From positions 124,001-188,000 of the forward strand of contig JACKEJ010000014.1 of NCBI GenBank assembly GCA_020633055.1: 64,000 nt of DNA, in the 5' to 3' direction. The notes under the pieces are model-generated. The model saw only the letters and a list, made by a program, of their open reading frames with translations. It had not been told where the DNA came from and made no database searches. Positions 62,781 through 64,000 of this stretch are shown here, piece by piece. Source of the stretch: Sandaracinaceae bacterium. GTDB taxonomy: Bacteria > Myxococcota_A > Polyangia > Polyangiales > Houyiibacteriaceae. The first letter of the stretch is position 1. Each line of letters begins with the position of its first letter. The position numbers and the translations under genes are program-made.

Positions 62781-63406
62781 CAGAAGCTACGCGCGAACTA
62801 CGTATGGCCCTGGATGCATGTGCCAAAGCTGTTGATGATGACGACGGCGCTCGAATGCCTTTCGCGCTCCGGCGAGCGATGCTGCGAGCACTAGGCCCTC
62901 AAGAGCTCGACGAAAGAGGATTCGGCACGGTGTTGGTTCCTGGCAAAGTGCGACGTCTTCAATTGGCTCTGAACGTGTGCCATAGGGTTGCGCCTCTGTG
63001 GTTCGCGGCGTTCGGCACGACAGTTGTTTCTGACCTTCTGGTGAGCGCCGAACGCTACATGCATGGAGAGATTGATCTCAGCACGGTGCGCGCTCGTACC
63101 AATTCGCTACAAGGTCAGTTGATGAATAGCCACCAAGGCCACGTCGAGGCATACCTCGCTGGACGTGCTGCAGCCGCGTGTGGGTGGGTGGCCGTTGGAG
63201 ACGAACTCTTGGTGCCGGATGATGGGGTTTCTCAGGCCCAACTAGATGACCCAGACGACGACGCGCTTTGGGATCCGGCATTTTTCGCAGCCGGGGCAGA
63301 GGCTGGAGGGATGCCTTGGGAAGGCACACACAACACGTCCCGGTACCGAAACTTCTGGAGATGGTATCTCGAAGAGGCCGTTCCCACGTCCTTTTCAAGC
63401 GTCTAG
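62777..63406 (+). CDS. Immunity candidate for the deaminase toxin (Imm5-like)
   Basis: 209 residues from a GTG whose last two bases overlap the rhs 3 stop (GTGA), so toxin and protector are coupled. Helical N-terminal half; the C-terminal end NTSRYRNFWRWYLEEAVP matches the FWxWYLxxAVP closing pattern I associate with Imm5-type immunity proteins. It is cytoplasmic, acidic, with lower G+C than the core. The assignment as antitoxin rests on coupling and this motif. Confidence 0.72.
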   Translation: MTEATRELRMALDACAKAVDDDDGARMPFALRRAMLRALGPQELDERGFGTVLVPGKVRRLQLALNVCHRVAPLWFAAFGTTVVSDLLVSAERYMHGEIDLSTVRARTNSLQGQLMNSHQGHVEAYLAGRAAAACGWVAVGDELLVPDDGVSQAQLDDPDDDALWDPAFFAAGAEAGGMPWEGTHNTSRYRNFWRWYLEEAVPTSFSSV

Positions 63407-63446
63407 TGTGCTGAATTGTGCCACGGTCCTCGGGTTCGATCCGAAG

Positions 63447-63548
63447 ATGACCATGACACTTCATCTGACCAACGACAACGATACCGTATTTCCAGCCGAG
63501 CTTGGTCTGGCGCGCGTCCCGCCGTCCTTTCGTGGAGACTGGATGTGA
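63447..63548 (+). CDS. Possible 33-residue peptide or 5' fragment of the next gene
   Basis: ATG at 63447, encoding MTMTLHLTNDNDTVFPAELGLARVPPSFRGDWM. Its stop overlaps the GTG of the following frame by 4 bases (GTGA). It may be the true N-terminus of the next protein separated by a frameshift, or a leader peptide for coupling. No family recognised. Confidence 0.3.
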   Translation: MTMTLHLTNDNDTVFPAELGLARVPPSFRGDWM

Positions 63549-63886
63549 AGCTAGATCTCAACGCGTACGACGAGTCTTTCTTCGAGGCCTTTCGAGCACT
63601 CGATGGACGGCTCCGAGTCAGCTATTGCTGCGCGGCTGGCGCGCGGTACCTCCCTCTCTACAAGGCATACCGTGTCGGTACTGACTGGAAGGCGCTCGAA
63701 CCTGTGCTGAAAGAAGGAGAAGCGTTCGTGCGCGGAAAGAAGGCGAAGACGCCCAAGCGACTCTGGGACGGCGTCGGCGACCTTGTGTCGCACTACTACG
63801 AAGAAGGGCAACCGTTGCTCCTGTACGGTGTCTCCTCGGGTGTTGACGCTCACGCTATTCCACCGGGGATCTCTCACTTCGATTGA
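63545..63886 (+). CDS. Hypothetical small protein, second gene after Rhs 3
   Basis: 113 residues from a GTG at 63545 (VKLDLNAYDESFFEAFRALDGRLRVSYC); the frame is open upstream to 63416, but that part does not look coding. Compact alpha/beta sequence with YKAYRVGTDWKALEPVLKEGEAFVRGKKAKTPKRLWDGVGDLVSHYYEEG. I do not recognise it. Each rhs tail in this island is followed by two such small genes, so it is a candidate second immunity protein. Confidence 0.55.
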   Translation: MKLDLNAYDESFFEAFRALDGRLRVSYCCAAGARYLPLYKAYRVGTDWKALEPVLKEGEAFVRGKKAKTPKRLWDGVGDLVSHYYEEGQPLLLYGVSSGVDAHAIPPGISHFD

Positions 63887-63945
63887 CGGTTCCACCGCCT
63901 GAATCTCCCGGAGTGCGAGCCCATGTCCGCCAGGTGGACGGAATG

Positions 63946-63985
63946 CGAGAGGCCGGCTCGGTCGGGTGACCGTGCCGGCCTCTCG
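63946..63985 (+). terminator. Hairpin at the end of the toxin island
   Basis: CGAGAGGCCGGC (63946-63957) and GCCGGCCTCTCG (63974-63985) form a perfect 12-bp stem with a 16-base loop, 59 bases past the last stop. The trailing gcgtgttggtt is only weakly T-rich. Confidence 0.55.
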
Positions 63986-64000
63986 GCGTGTTGGTTGCGG

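Noticed and set aside
37478..63886. A complete type VI secretion system
   Set aside because: Only tip and effector genes are present; no TssB/C sheath, Hcp, ClpV, TssJLM or baseplate genes are seen.
1..64000. tRNA, rRNA or riboswitch genes
   Set aside because: No cloverleaf with a GTTCRA-type T loop, no rRNA-like sequence and no recognisable riboswitch core was found by reading; a covariance-model scan would be needed to exclude small RNAs.

Overview
The window is G+C-rich (mostly well above 65% by eye) with strong third-position G/C bias. Its gene content suggests a predatory or social delta-proteobacterium of the Myxococcota, most like the Polyangiales/Sandaracinus group. The reasons are abundant lipoproteins with PPC, beta-helix and BACON domains, a MYXO-CTERM-like sorting segment, GNAT/cyclic-nucleotide fusions, and a VgrG-PAAR-Rhs effector locus with myxobacterial-type immunity genes. 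This is inferred from gene content; there is no rRNA or other phylogenetic marker in the window.

1-37.3 kb is an ordinary chromosomal region of mostly single genes and two- or three-gene operons. It holds an rRNA methyltransferase (5' end cut by the window), a putative zincin, a PPC-repeat lipoprotein, yacG, glyoxalase I, a YXWV/QP-repeat lipoprotein, a UDP-sugar pyrophosphorylase, a CBM9-like secreted protein, rlmN, an MFS exporter operonic with a split PEP-synthase-like phosphotransferase, a PARG-type hydrolase, a GNAT-cNMP fusion, ttcA with a kinase-fold protein, a carboxylesterase lipoprotein, ndk, a GdpD/DUF4188 operon with a divergent TetR regulator, a diguanylate cyclase, mdh, a 1,924-residue BACON-OmpA protein, a MocR regulator divergent from an EamA permease across a palindromic site, a beta-helix lipoprotein and a patatin.

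37.4-64 kb is a polymorphic-toxin island. An intact tandem cluster encodes VgrG, a TPR protein (probable effector adaptor), a PAAR-like spike protein and a full-length Rhs protein whose variable tail is an AHH-type nuclease, followed by an ankyrin-repeat immunity candidate. Stop and start codons overlap or nearly abut, which suggests co-translation. Beyond it lie an ISKra4-like transposase, a second immunity candidate, and an N-terminally truncated orphan rhs with a different tail and two small immunity candidates. Next comes a decayed duplicate of the TPR-PAAR-rhs junction hit twice by the same IS66-family element. Last is a third rhs copy, frameshifted in its 5' third but with an intact 3' part ending in a deaminase-like toxin domain (HAE and CxxC motifs), again followed by two immunity candidates. 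Toxin tails and immunity genes are visibly poorer in G+C than the conserved cores, as expected for cassette replacement.

The probable logic is that VgrG and PAAR form the tip of a type VI secretion spike, the TPR protein loads the Rhs effector, and the downstream genes protect the producer. No T6SS sheath, tube, baseplate or ClpV gene lies in the window, so the apparatus must be encoded elsewhere. No tRNA, rRNA or CRISPR array was recognised, and no gene-free stretch exceeds about 300 bases apart from the decayed IS/rhs scars described.
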